Assembly: GCF_021442385.1 (NCBI RefSeq) | Contig: NZ_MUZA01000026.1 | Location: forward strand, 1-64,000 | Origin: Micromonospora sp. MH99 | GTDB lineage: Bacteria; Actinomycetota; Actinomycetes; Mycobacteriales; Micromonosporaceae | Direction of reading: 5' to 3' | DNA length: 64,000 nt | Shown: positions 25,231 to 33,707 of the stretch, in pieces | Layout of the letters: each line of letters opens with the position of its first letter | Numbering within the stretch: the stretch's first letter is position 1 | Program-made: the position numbers and the translations under genes | Notes under the pieces: model-generated | Told to the model about the DNA's origin: nothing | Seen by the model: the letters and a program-made list of their open reading frames with translations, nothing else | The model's database searches: none

Positions 25231-25270
25231 GGGATTCTGCCGCCGGCAGATCCGCCGACGGCAGAACCCC
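25231..25270 (-). terminator. 17-bp-stem hairpin between the XRE regulator and clpP
   Basis: The arms 25231-25247 and 25254-25270 pair over all 17 positions (two G-U pairs on the minus-strand RNA) with a 6-nt loop. It lies 7 nt after the regulator stop and about 90 nt before the clpP start. It probably ends the regulator transcript or attenuates read-through into clpP. No U-tract follows. Confidence 0.7.
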
Positions 25271-25277
25271 GGCCGGC

Positions 25278-25865
25278 CTACACCAGGGTCAGCCGCCGCC
25301 GGCCCGTCAGGGCCCGACGGCAGGCCAGCATCTTGGAGGTACGCGGACCGGGGCGCCGGGTCGGCGCGGAGGCGATCAGCCGGACCCGCAGCCCCGCCCC
25401 GCCAACGGTCGACCCGACCGGCGATGCCGGACCGCCGACGTGCAGGATCGGCCCGCCCAGCCGCAGCACCGGCCCGGCCGGCTGCCGGACGGGGGTCGGC
25501 GCGGCGGCCACGGGTGGCGTGGACCCACCCGGCTGGAAGCCGATCCGGAAGGTTGAACCGGTCTCGGTGCGCGCCGACGGCACCCGCTCCAGTCGGGCCA
25601 GCGCGGCCCGGGGCGCGGCGGGGAGGCGACGTTCGACGCGGCGCAGGTCGTCGCGGGCCGCTTCGAGCAGGTCGGAGAGTTGGATGCCGAGCGCCCGGCA
25701 GATCGCCGCGAGCACCTCCGAGGATGCCTCCTTGCGGCCGCGCTCGACCTCGGACAGGTAGGGCACCGAGACCCCGGCGGACGCGGCCACCTCGCGCAGC
25801 GTGCGGCCCTGGCTCTGGCGCAGCCGGCGCAGCACCCCGCCGATCACTCGTCGCAGCAACGACAT
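25278..25865 (-). CDS. XRE-family regulator with ClgR-like HTH
   Basis: A 195-residue protein. Residues 1-75 are a helix-turn-helix of the XRE/Cro type (LREVAASAGVSVPYLSEVERGRKEASSEVLAAICRALGI), very close in pattern to ClgR, the activator of clp genes in actinobacteria. The rest is Pro/Gly/Arg-rich and apparently disordered, longer than in classical ClgR. It lies directly upstream of clpP in the same direction. I saw no clear ClgR box in the clpP leader, so regulation of clpP is inferred from family and position. Confidence 0.75.
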   Translation of the reverse strand: MSLLRRVIGGVLRRLRQSQGRTLREVAASAGVSVPYLSEVERGRKEASSEVLAAICRALGIQLSDLLEAARDDLRRVERRLPAAPRAALARLERVPSARTETGSTFRIGFQPGGSTPPVAAAPTPVRQPAGPVLRLGGPILHVGGPASPVGSTVGGAGLRVRLIASAPTRRPGPRTSKMLACRRALTGRRRLTLV

Positions 25866-26130
25866 GCCGACCTCACTCTCGCGGTCGTCGGAGGAACACC
25901 TCCATCATGCCGGTTGTCGGACCGGTCGGCGGTCCCGTGCGGTCGCGCGCCGCAGCCGTCCGCCGCTCGTCACGGATCCCGGCTGCCGGCCCGCGCCGGG
26001 CTCGGTGGTGTCGTCCGACAGTGGCGTGCCGGGGGCGGTGCGGTGTCCGCTGCGCGACCCGGGCGTGCGGCGTGCGGCGTACCCGCTATGTTGTGCTCGT
26101 GCAGGCGACGGCGGCGGAGCAGGTTCGACG

Positions 26131-27144
26131 GTGATCCATTTTCCCGCGCAGCGCCGGGGCCCGCTGAGCGCGCTGAGCCTCCGGCTCGCGGCCGCCCTGG
26201 GTCTGGTCTTCGCCGTGGTGGCGGCGGTCTATCTGGACCGGGACGGCTACCGCGACGTCAACGAGGACGGCCTCACCCTGCTCGACTGCTTCTACTACGC
26301 GGTCGTCTCGCTCTCCACGACCGGTTACGGGGACATCACCCCGGCCGCGCCGTCGGCCCGGCTGGTCAACGTCCTGTTCGTCACCCCGGCCCGGGTGCTC
26401 TTCCTGATCATCCTGGTCGGCACCACCCTGGAAGTCCTGACCGAGCAGTACCGGACCGGCCGTCGCCTGTCGCGGTGGAGGAGAGTCGTGAAGGACCACG
26501 TCATCATCTGCGGCTACGGCACCAAGGGCCGCAGTGCGGTCAACGCCCTGATGGAGAACGGCCTGGACAAGTCGAGGATCGTGGTGGTGGAGCGCAGCAG
26601 CACCGCCCTGCGGCAGGCCACGTCGGCCGGGCTGGTGGCGATCGAGGGGTCGGCGACCCGGTCGTCGGTGCTGAACGAGGCGCACGTGCGCAACGCGAAG
26701 GCAGTGATCATCGCGACCGACAGTGACGATGCCTCGGTGCTGGTGGCGCTGACCGTACGGCAGCTCACCGCCGGGCAGGTCCGGATCATCGCGGCGGCAC
26801 GGGAGGCGGAGAACGCCCCGCTGCTCAAGCAGAGCGGCGCGCACCACGTCATCGTCTCCTCGGCGACCGCCGGCCGTCTGCTCGGTCTGTCCACCTCGGC
26901 GCCGCCGCTGATCGACGTGGTGGAGGACCTACTCACGCCGGGGCAGGGCATGGCGCTGGCGATGCGCTCGGCGGAGCGGGACGAGGTGGGTCGCTCGCCG
27001 CGCGAGCTGGATTCCCTCGTGATCGCCCTGGTGCGACGCGGCAAGGTGGTCACCCTGGCCGACCGGGCCGGTGCGGTGATCGAGACCGGCGACATGCTGG
27101 TGCACGTCCGCGACGACCGCCCGCAGTCCACGGCGACGGTCTGA
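26131..27144 (+). CDS. Two-helix potassium channel with RCK (TrkA-N) domain
   Basis: A 337-residue channel subunit. TM1 lies at about 17-36, the pore helix and selectivity filter TTGYGD at 63-68, and TM2 at about 85-103. A cytoplasmic RCK/TrkA-N domain begins with the Rossmann motif GYGTKG at 128-133, and a TrkA-C-like segment ends near 330. This is the MthK/Kch design: a tetrameric K+ channel gated by ligand bound to the RCK ring. The start GTG 26131 gives the short N-terminus normal for the class; the open frame extends upstream without similarity. It is convergent with the MarR gene. Confidence 0.9.
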   Translation: MIHFPAQRRGPLSALSLRLAAALGLVFAVVAAVYLDRDGYRDVNEDGLTLLDCFYYAVVSLSTTGYGDITPAAPSARLVNVLFVTPARVLFLIILVGTTLEVLTEQYRTGRRLSRWRRVVKDHVIICGYGTKGRSAVNALMENGLDKSRIVVVERSSTALRQATSAGLVAIEGSATRSSVLNEAHVRNAKAVIIATDSDDASVLVALTVRQLTAGQVRIIAAAREAENAPLLKQSGAHHVIVSSATAGRLLGLSTSAPPLIDVVEDLLTPGQGMALAMRSAERDEVGRSPRELDSLVIALVRRGKVVTLADRAGAVIETGDMLVHVRDDRPQSTATV

Positions 27145-27154
27145 CGCTGGCGCG

Positions 27155-27634
27155 TCAGCAGGCGTCGGGCTCCTCGATGAGCGCTTCGCCGCAGCTGATC
27201 GGTGTCGTGGTGGCGGCCCGCCTGAGCAGCTCGTAGAGCGTTTCCCGCTCGGCCGGCTCCAGCGCCCCGAACACCTCGTCCTCTGCGCCCGCGAGGGCGC
27301 ATTCCGCCTCTTTGAGGCGTTTCGCACCATCTTCGGTGAGTTCGACGACGTGTCGGCGGCGGTCCTGGGGTGACCGCCGCCGCTCGACCAGGTCTTTTGC
27401 TTCGAGGTCGTTGAGCAGCCCGACGATGTTGGTGCTGTCCATCTCCAGGGTGCTGGCGAGCGCCTGCTGGCTGGTGCCGCCGCCCGCGCGCAGCACCGTG
27501 AGCGCGACCAGGTGTCGGGGCCGCAGGCCCAGCGGCGCGAGCACCGACTCGGCCCGCAGTCGCATCCGCCGCGCCAGGTGATCCAGCAGGGCTCCTGAGC
27601 GGTGCTCCGAGGGATCCAGCGGTAGGGCGGACAT
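27155..27634 (-). CDS. MarR family transcriptional regulator
   Basis: A 159-residue winged-helix repressor. The DNA-binding core is TSQQALASTLEMDSTNIVGLLNDLEAKDLVERRRSPQDRRRHVVELT, with the DxRRR wing. It starts at ATG 27634; the frame further upstream to 27823 runs into the divergent gene. Two cysteines near the C-terminus (PISCGE and the final Cys) could act as a redox switch. It is divergent from an FMN-dependent azoreductase, very likely its target, with about 80 bp between starts. Confidence 0.9.
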   Translation of the reverse strand: MSALPLDPSEHRSGALLDHLARRMRLRAESVLAPLGLRPRHLVALTVLRAGGGTSQQALASTLEMDSTNIVGLLNDLEAKDLVERRRSPQDRRRHVVELTEDGAKRLKEAECALAGAEDEVFGALEPAERETLYELLRRAATTTPISCGEALIEEPDAC

Positions 27635-27671
27635 GTGACCCAGTCTACCGAGCCGTCGGAACATCTGCCTG

Positions 27672-27681
27672 CTATAAATAG
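27672..27681. promoter_or_regulatory. AT-rich promoter/operator between marR and the azoreductase gene
   Basis: CTATAAATAG, flanked by GC-rich DNA, is the only AT-rich patch in the 82-bp divergent region. It contains a TATAAA -10-like element for the azoreductase, and its CTAT/ATAG ends are inverted, as a MarR dimer site would be. The site would let MarR block both promoters. Confidence 0.5.
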
Positions 27682-27716
27682 TTGGCGCTACACAGACGAT
27701 CCTTGGAGGAGAAATC

Positions 27717-28361
27717 ATGAACCTGCTGCATATCGATTCGAGCATCCGGGGTGACTGGTCGGTCAGTCGGCGGCTCACCGCCCGTGCCGCCGCGGCCTGG
27801 CGCGCGGCACACCCCGACGGCACGGTGACCTACCGTGACCTGGGCGCCGAGCCGCTGCCGCACCTGGACTCGGAGGGCGGGCTGGCGCGGATGACGCCGC
27901 CGGAGCAGCACACTCCGGCCCAGCGCGAGTCCTGGGAGCTCAGCGTGCGGCTGGTCGACGAGGTGAAGCAGGCCGACGTGGTGCTGCTCGGGCTGCCGCT
28001 CTACAACTACGGGGCGCCGAGCAGCGTGAAGTCCTGGGTCGACCACCTGATCGTCGCCGGCCTCACCTACGACCCGACGACGCAGGAGGGCCTGCTCAGC
28101 GGCCGCGAGTTCGTGGTGCTGGCCACCCGGGGTGGCGGCTACGGCGAGGGCACCCCGCGGCACGGCTGGGACCACGCGGAGCAGTGGCTCCCGCACGGCC
28201 TGTCGATGACCGGCCTGGAGCCGCGTTTCATCAGCACCGAGCTGACCCTGGCCCCGTCGGTGCCGGCGATGGCCGAGCTGATCCCGCTGCACGAGGCGAG
28301 CCTCGCGGCGACCGAGAAGGAGATCGACAACCTCTGGCTGCCGGCCTCCGCCCAGCGCTGA
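27717..28361 (+). CDS. azoR: FMN-dependent NADH-azoreductase
   Basis: A 214-residue flavodoxin-fold enzyme of the AzoR/NQO-like family that reduces azo compounds and quinones by two electrons using NAD(P)H and FMN. The phosphate-binding loop is LLHIDSSIRGDWSVSRRLT at the N-terminus. The central strand has LGLPLYNYGAPSSVKSWVDHLI, and the ATRGGGY loop contacts the flavin. TTGGAGGAG precedes the ATG at 27717. It is divergent from a MarR regulator, so it is probably induced by quinones or electrophiles. Confidence 0.92.
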   Translation: MNLLHIDSSIRGDWSVSRRLTARAAAAWRAAHPDGTVTYRDLGAEPLPHLDSEGGLARMTPPEQHTPAQRESWELSVRLVDEVKQADVVLLGLPLYNYGAPSSVKSWVDHLIVAGLTYDPTTQEGLLSGREFVVLATRGGGYGEGTPRHGWDHAEQWLPHGLSMTGLEPRFISTELTLAPSVPAMAELIPLHEASLAATEKEIDNLWLPASAQR

Positions 28362-28379
28362 AGCACCGCCGGTACGAAC

Positions 28380-28417
28380 GACAGCGGCCGTCCCCGGAAT
28401 CGGGAACGGCCGCTGTC
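28380..28417. terminator. Bidirectional terminator between azoR and korB
   Basis: An inverted repeat with a 12-bp outer stem (28380-28391 with 28406-28417), one C-A mismatch, a further 4 bp and a GAAT loop (28397-28400) lies between the convergent stops at 28361 and 28434. Confidence 0.8.
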
Positions 28418-28433
28418 ACTCAGCTTGGACGGG

Positions 28434-29468
28434 TCAGAGGATCGTCCAGGTGTCGCCGCTGCCCAGCAGGCCGGCGAGCTGCTGCTCGGGGGTCTCGGTG
28501 ACAGTCGCCTTCGCCGCCGCTAGCTGGCCCTGGACCACGCTGTCGTAGGACGGCCGGTCCACCGACCGGAACACCCCGATCGGGGTGTTGCGCAGATCCA
28601 GGCCGGGCAGCCGGGACAGCGCGAAGGCGTACGCGGGGTCGGTCACCGTCGCGTCGTGCACGACGATCTCCTCCGGGCGGACCGAGGCGGTCTCCCGGAC
28701 CTCCAGGCCGAACGCGCCCGGCGGGTGCACCACGCAGAACCGCCCGTCCGCGCCGAAGGTGATCGGCTGCCCGTGTTCCAGGCGGATCAGGTAGTCGTCC
28801 CGGGTGGACGGGTCCTTGAGCTGGTCGAACGCCCCATCGTTGAAGATGTTGCAGTTCTGGTAGATCTCCACGAACGCCGAACCCTCGTGCTCGGCGGCGG
28901 CCCGCAGCACCGACTGCAGGTGCTTGCGGTCGGAGTCGATGGTGCGACCGACGAAGCTGGCCTCCGCGCCGAGGGCGAGCGAGAGCGGGTTGAACGGGGC
29001 GTCCGCCGAGCCGGCCGGGGTCGACTTGGTGACCTTGCCGACCTCGGAGGTCGGTGAGTACTGGCCCTTCGTCAGACCGTAGATCCGGTTGTTGAACAGC
29101 AGGATCTTGAGGTTGACGTTGCGGCGCAGCGCGTGGATCAGGTGGTTGCCGCCGATGGACAGCGCGTCGCCGTCCCCGGTGACCACCCAGACCGACAGGT
29201 CCGGCCGGGACACCGACAGGCCGGTCGCGATCGCCGGCGCGCGGCCGTGGATCGAGTGCATCCCGTACGTGTTCATGTAGTACGGGAAGCGGGACGAGCA
29301 GCCGATCCCGGAGACGAACACGGTCCGCTCGCGGGGGATGTTCAGCTCCGGCATGAACTGCTGGATGGCCGCCAGGATCGCGTAGTCACCGCAGCCGGGG
29401 CACCAGCGCACCTCCTGGTCGGACTTGAAGTCCTTCGCGGTGAGCTTGAGGGCGACGGGCTCAGACAT
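28434..29468 (-). CDS. korB: 2-oxoacid:ferredoxin oxidoreductase, beta subunit
   Basis: The 344-residue thiamine-diphosphate subunit of an oxygen-tolerant actinobacterial 2-oxoglutarate (or pyruvate) ferredoxin oxidoreductase. The [4Fe-4S] ligands are Cys23 and Cys26 (CPGCG), Cys57 (GIGCSSR) and a Cys near 205 (YQNCNIF). The TPP/Mg motif begins with GDGD at 98-101 and ends with NN at 126-127. It overlaps the end of korA by 8 bp. It would oxidise a 2-oxoacid to the acyl-CoA, passing electrons to ferredoxin; no ferredoxin gene is adjacent. Confidence 0.93.
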   Translation of the reverse strand: MSEPVALKLTAKDFKSDQEVRWCPGCGDYAILAAIQQFMPELNIPRERTVFVSGIGCSSRFPYYMNTYGMHSIHGRAPAIATGLSVSRPDLSVWVVTGDGDALSIGGNHLIHALRRNVNLKILLFNNRIYGLTKGQYSPTSEVGKVTKSTPAGSADAPFNPLSLALGAEASFVGRTIDSDRKHLQSVLRAAAEHEGSAFVEIYQNCNIFNDGAFDQLKDPSTRDDYLIRLEHGQPITFGADGRFCVVHPPGAFGLEVRETASVRPEEIVVHDATVTDPAYAFALSRLPGLDLRNTPIGVFRSVDRPSYDSVVQGQLAAAKATVTETPEQQLAGLLGSGDTWTIL

Positions 29469-31308
29469 TCTTCAGGACCTCTTCCAGCGTCGTCTCCAGC
29501 TCGGCGGCCGTGAACGGCAGGCCGCGGACCTGGTTGTAGCTGATCGCGTCGACCAGGTAGCGGGCCCGGATGACGTGGGCCAGCTGACCCAGGTTCATCT
29601 CCGGGATGACCACCTTGTCGTAGGAGCGCAGCACCTCACCGAGGTTGGCCGGCATCGGAGCCAGGTGCCGCAGGTGCGCCTGGGCGATGGACAGCCCGCG
29701 CTGGCGAACCCCACGGCAGGCGGCGCCGATCGGCCCGTACGTCGAGCCCCAGCCGAGCACCAGCACCCGGGCGTCGCCGTCCGGGTCCTCCACCTCGATG
29801 TCCGGCACCGGGATCGTCTCGATCCGGGCCGCCCGGGTGCGGACCATGAAGTCGTGGTTCGCCGGGTCGTACGAGATGTCACCGGTCTTGTCGGCCTTCT
29901 CCAGCCCACCGATGCGGTGCTCCAGCCCCGGGGTGCCGGGGATCGCCCACGGCCGGGCCAGGGTCTCCGGGTCACGCAGGTACGGCAGGAAGGTCGTGCC
30001 GTCCTCGCCGTTGGGCCTGGTGGCGAACTCGACCCGCAGGTCGGGCAGCGACTCCACGTCGGGCAGCAGCCACGGCTCGGAACCGTTGGCCACGTAGTTG
30101 TCCGACAGCAGGATCACCGGCGTGCGGTAGGTCAACGCGATCCGCGCCGCCTCCAACGCCGCGAAGAAGCAGTCCGACGGCGACTTCGGCGCGATCACCG
30201 CGACCGGCGCCTCGCCGTGCCGGCCGTACAGCGCCATGTTGAGATCGGCCTGCTCGGTCTTGGTCGGCATGCCCGTCGACGGCCCGGCCCGCTGCACGTC
30301 CACGATCACCAACGGCAACTCCAACGCCACCGCCAGGGAGATCGTCTCGCTCTTGAGCGCCACACCCGGCCCGCTGGTGGTGGTCACCCCCAACGACCCG
30401 CCATAGGACGCGCCCAGCGCCGCGCCGACCGCGGCGATCTCGTCCTCGGCCTGCATGGTCAGCACGCCGAAGCGCTTGTGCTTGCTCAGCTCGTGCAGGA
30501 TGTCCGACGCCGGAGTGATCGGGTACGCCCCGAGGAAGACCGGCAACCCCGAGCGCACCCCGGCGGCGACCAGGCCCAGCGAGAGCGCGGCGTTGCCGGT
30601 GATGTTGCGGTAGGTGCCCGGATGCATCTTCGCCGGCTTGACCTCGTAGCGCACCGCGAAGTCCTCGGTGGTCTCGCCGAAGTTCCACCCGGCCTTGAAG
30701 GCGGCCACGTTCGCGGCGACCAGCTCGGGACGGGCCGCGAACTTGCGCTCCAGAAAGCGCAGGGTCGACTCGTACGGCCGGGAGTACATCCAGGAGAGCA
30801 GACCGAGGGCGAACATGTTCTTCGACCGCTCGGCGTCCTTCTTGGACACCTCGTACGCGGCGAGCGCCCCGACTGTCATCGACGTCAGCGCCACCGGGTG
30901 CACGACGTAGCCGGCCAACGAGTCGTCGTCCAGCGGGCTGGTCTGGTAGCCGACCTTGGCCAGGTTGCGCCGGGTGAACTCGTCGGTGTTGACGATGATG
31001 TCCGCGCCGCGCGGCAGGTCGGCCAGGTTGGCCTTGAGCGCGGCCGGGTTCATCGCCACCAGCACGTTCGGCGCGTCGCCCGGCGTGAGGATGTCGTAGT
31101 CGGCGAAGTGCACCTGGAAGCTCGACACACCGGGCAGGGTGCCGGCGGGAGCCCGGATCTCAGCGGGGAAGTTCGGCAGCGTGGAGATGTCGTTGCCGAG
31201 CTGCGCCGTCTCGGAGGTGAACCGGTCGCCGGTCAACTGCATGCCGTCGCCGGAGTCACCGGCGAACCGGATGACCACCCGGTCGAGTTGACGGATCTGC
31301 TTGGTCAC
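29461..31308 (-). CDS. korA: 2-oxoacid:ferredoxin oxidoreductase, alpha subunit (gamma-alpha fusion)
   Basis: The 615-residue partner of korB. The N-terminal ~190 residues are the gamma domain (VIRFAGDSGDGMQLTGDRF). The remainder carries the pyrimidine-binding alpha region (GAYPITPASDILHELSKH, then MQAEDEIAAVGAALGASYGG with the Glu that activates TPP) and the CoA-side domain. The fused arrangement is the one found in M. tuberculosis KorA (Rv2455c). The first gene of the two-gene operon, it starts at ATG 31308 behind an AAGGTGGC leader. Substrate preference (2-oxoglutarate versus pyruvate) is inferred from resemblance to KorAB. Confidence 0.92.
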   Translation of the reverse strand: MTKQIRQLDRVVIRFAGDSGDGMQLTGDRFTSETAQLGNDISTLPNFPAEIRAPAGTLPGVSSFQVHFADYDILTPGDAPNVLVAMNPAALKANLADLPRGADIIVNTDEFTRRNLAKVGYQTSPLDDDSLAGYVVHPVALTSMTVGALAAYEVSKKDAERSKNMFALGLLSWMYSRPYESTLRFLERKFAARPELVAANVAAFKAGWNFGETTEDFAVRYEVKPAKMHPGTYRNITGNAALSLGLVAAGVRSGLPVFLGAYPITPASDILHELSKHKRFGVLTMQAEDEIAAVGAALGASYGGSLGVTTTSGPGVALKSETISLAVALELPLVIVDVQRAGPSTGMPTKTEQADLNMALYGRHGEAPVAVIAPKSPSDCFFAALEAARIALTYRTPVILLSDNYVANGSEPWLLPDVESLPDLRVEFATRPNGEDGTTFLPYLRDPETLARPWAIPGTPGLEHRIGGLEKADKTGDISYDPANHDFMVRTRAARIETIPVPDIEVEDPDGDARVLVLGWGSTYGPIGAACRGVRQRGLSIAQAHLRHLAPMPANLGEVLRSYDKVVIPEMNLGQLAHVIRARYLVDAISYNQVRGLPFTAAELETTLEEVLKNV

Positions 31309-31680
31309 TGTGCCACCTTCGTTCGCGACTGCGGGGCCCGCAAAACCGGCTCACTCCTCGCGCTCACCGAGTCACCGTCGTTCGCTGCGTGCGGTCGCGT
31401 GGACGGCTGAACATCATGGTGACCTCGCCTTGCCCGGCCACGGGACCTCCTTGACGCAACGCCGCACCGCACCGCCCCAGGCTGGTCCGGTCCGCTGTCG
31501 TTCCTTACCGAGAGCCTACGTCGAACGGACCCCCGACCCTCCCCGGAGGTCCGCCGACTGAGACCCGATCGACCCGATATTTGCCCAATTTTGCGGGGTT
31601 TCGCCCCGGCCGCCGTAATTCAGATCACCGTCCCCGGCCGGCCGCGACCCCGGCCGGGGACGGCCAGGGTCGTCGATCGG
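31309..31680. other. Intergenic region carrying the korAB promoter and an upstream terminator
   Basis: No gene is visible in these 370 bp. Around 31575-31610 is an AT-rich patch (GATATTTGCCCAATTTTGCG) suitable as a promoter. The right end has a hairpin that terminates the secreted-protein gene. Confidence 0.5.
31628..31663 (-). terminator. Terminator after the secreted Pro-rich protein gene
   Basis: A perfect 14-bp stem (31628-31641 with 31650-31663) and 8-nt loop lie 18 nt beyond the minus-strand stop at 31681. Confidence 0.75.
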
Positions 31681-33132
31681 TCATTCGGTGGGCGGAGCCG
31701 TGGGCTCTGCCGGCGGCCCGCCGAGGCGGCGGCGCAGCGAGGTGGTCGCCAGCGTGAGGGCCAGCACCACCAGCAGCGCGGAGACCGCGATCAGGATGAC
31801 CGCGGTCCGCTGCACCGAGGACATGCCGCCGTCGTCGTCGGTGGTCGCGCCCGCCGGGAGTACGCCCTGCGAGCCGGTCGGCGCGGGCGGCGAGACGACA
31901 GGCGTGGCCATCGCGGCGGCCGCGGTGATGCGGAAGCTCATCTGCACCCGCCGGGTCGCGCCGTTGCGCGGGTCGAGTTGACCAATCACCGCTCCGGACA
32001 GCGGCGCCTCCCGCTGGGCCTGCGGAGTCGCCTCCACCGGCAGCCGCAGCTCGCGGGTCTCGCCGGCCGACAGCAGGCCCGCGTCGCACCGGGTGCGGGA
32101 CGCCTCGACCGGCAGGCAACCCGCCGGTGGGGTCGGTACGTTCACCCCGGCCGGCAGGATCACCTCCACCAGGCCGGCGGCGTCCACCGTGCCGGTGTTG
32201 ACCAGCCGCACCGCGAGGGTGCTCGCCGCGCCGCTGATGTCGAACGCGACCTCGTCGGCGGCCAGCGAGATGCCGGGCACCGGCGGGCCGGGCGGGAACA
32301 GCACCGCGAAGCCCTGGTCGTCGGCCACCTCGCCGGACACCCCCGGCGCGTCCGCGACGACCCGCACGGAGCCACTGAGCGGCATCCGCTCCCAGGCGTC
32401 GCCGGCGACCCGCAGCCGGATCAGGCTGCTGAACCGGACGCCCGCCTCGGCCGTCCAGGCACCGCACTGGTACGCGTCGCCGCCCGCTGCGGCGCACCCC
32501 TTCGTCCCGGCGTCGCTCAGCCCGGCCGGCAGGGTGTACGAGAGCCGGACGCGCTGCGCTGCGGTGCCGGTGTTCGCCACGGTGACCCGCAGCGTGGTGG
32601 TGGTGCTGGCCGCGTTCCAGTACGCCTCGGGCAGGGTGACGTCCTCGGTGGTCACCTGCACGCCGAGCGGGCTCGGCACCGGCGCCGGCGTGCCACCCGG
32701 CGCGGGCGGCTGAACCGGGGGGACCGGGGGAGCCGGCGGCCCGGGCGTCGGCGGTCGCGTGCTGCCCCCCGGTGCGGGAGCGGTGGTGGTGGGCGGCGGC
32801 ACGTTCGGCGGGGTGGTCGGCGGAGGCGCCGGGGGCGTCGTCTCCGGTGGCGGCGCGGTGGTCTCCGGGGCCGGGTCGGTAGGTGCGGGATCGCCGCCCG
32901 GATCCTCGGTGGGGGTGGGCTCCTGGGCCGGGGTGGTCTCCGGGTCCGGATCGGGATCGGGCGCCGACTCCGTCACGGCGGCGATCGGGTGGGTGTGCGG
33001 CACCGCCGCGCTGGCGAGGGCCGGAGCGCCCGCGAGCGCCGCGAGCAGCCCGAGCGCGAGCGACGCCGCCAGCAGGGGCGCGGGATGTCGCCCCGCAGCC
33101 CGGCGTTCGGGCGATACCTTCACGCGGGCCAT
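31681..33132 (-). CDS. Secreted, membrane-anchored Pro/Thr-rich surface protein
   Basis: A 483-residue exported protein of unknown function. A signal peptide occupies about 1-43. A long Pro/Thr/Glu-rich low-complexity stretch follows (about 50-155). Two beta-rich repeats (about 160-295 and 300-425) have LRVTVANTG and LAVRLVNTG motifs of the DUF11-like/immunoglobulin-like kind found in cell-surface proteins, and paired cysteines. A C-terminal transmembrane helix (about 440-465) is followed by an Arg-rich tail. It lacks an LPxTG motif, so membrane anchoring is expected rather than sortase attachment. GGAGG precedes the ATG at 33132. A hairpin terminator follows. Confidence 0.7.
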   Translation of the reverse strand: MARVKVSPERRAAGRHPAPLLAASLALGLLAALAGAPALASAAVPHTHPIAAVTESAPDPDPDPETTPAQEPTPTEDPGGDPAPTDPAPETTAPPPETTPPAPPPTTPPNVPPPTTTAPAPGGSTRPPTPGPPAPPVPPVQPPAPGGTPAPVPSPLGVQVTTEDVTLPEAYWNAASTTTTLRVTVANTGTAAQRVRLSYTLPAGLSDAGTKGCAAAGGDAYQCGAWTAEAGVRFSSLIRLRVAGDAWERMPLSGSVRVVADAPGVSGEVADDQGFAVLFPPGPPVPGISLAADEVAFDISGAASTLAVRLVNTGTVDAAGLVEVILPAGVNVPTPPAGCLPVEASRTRCDAGLLSAGETRELRLPVEATPQAQREAPLSGAVIGQLDPRNGATRRVQMSFRITAAAAMATPVVSPPAPTGSQGVLPAGATTDDDGGMSSVQRTAVILIAVSALLVVLALTLATTSLRRRLGGPPAEPTAPPTE

Positions 33133-33247
33133 CTGTCCTCCGGTGCCATGGGTGGAAGTCCAATGTTCGTAACAGTTGTCTCAGTGCACTAGTCCCACGC
33201 GGAAACAAATCCGTAACGTGTTTGGGACGACCTGTCCGTCTGGGCGG

Positions 33248-33253
33248 TAGGCT
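33248..33253 (+). promoter_or_regulatory. -10 element (TAGGCT) of leaderless nuoA
   Basis: TAGGCT fits TANNNT and ends 6 bp before the GTG start. There is no ribosome-binding site between them. This is the layout of leaderless transcripts that are common in actinobacteria. Confidence 0.5.
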
Positions 33254-33259
33254 CCCGAT

Positions 33260-33637
33260 GTGACCGGTTACCTGGGCTCGTACGCGACGCTCGGGCTCTT
33301 GCTGCTCGCCAGTGTCCTGTTCTTTGTGACGGCGTTCTCGGCCAACCGGGTGTTACGTCCCGCCCGTCCGGCCGACCCGTTCGGCAAGCGGACCAGCTAC
33401 GAGTGCGGGCTCGACCCGGTCGGCGCCGACTGGGCGCAGATGCAGATCCGCTACTACGTGTACGCGTACCTGTACGTGCTGTTCGCGGTCGAGGCGGTGT
33501 TCCTCTTCCCGTGGGCGGTGGTCTTCGACCGGCCGGGCTTCGGCCTGGTCACGGTGGTGGAGATGGCGGTGTTCGTGGCGGTGCTCGCCCTCGGCATCCT
33601 CTACGCCTGGCGTAGGAACATCCTGCGCTGGACCTGA
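33260..33637 (+). CDS. nuoA: Orphan NADH-quinone oxidoreductase subunit A-like protein
   Basis: A 125-residue membrane protein with the three NuoA helices (about 8-28, 70-92 and 98-118) and the conserved YECGLDPVG loop that contains the quinone-site cysteine. It is not followed by nuoB or any other complex I gene, whereas nuoA normally heads nuoA-N. It is flanked by a secreted-protein gene and folP2-like. It starts with GTG 33260 without a Shine-Dalgarno sequence and contains a TTA leucine codon at 33353-33355, rare in this genome. It may be a second nuoA used under particular conditions; the main nuo operon must be elsewhere. Confidence 0.85.
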   Translation: MTGYLGSYATLGLLLLASVLFFVTAFSANRVLRPARPADPFGKRTSYECGLDPVGADWAQMQIRYYVYAYLYVLFAVEAVFLFPWAVVFDRPGFGLVTVVEMAVFVAVLALGILYAWRRNILRWT

Positions 33638-33707
33638 GCGCCGCGTCCTCCGGCGATCGTGCCGCTCCGCCGACCGTTCACGGCGGTCGCCGCACCGACC
33701 AGACGAC

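Noticed and set aside
29425..31410. 661-codon plus-strand frame opposite korA
   Set aside because: korA and korB motifs fix the coding strand. The opposite frame is a composition artefact.
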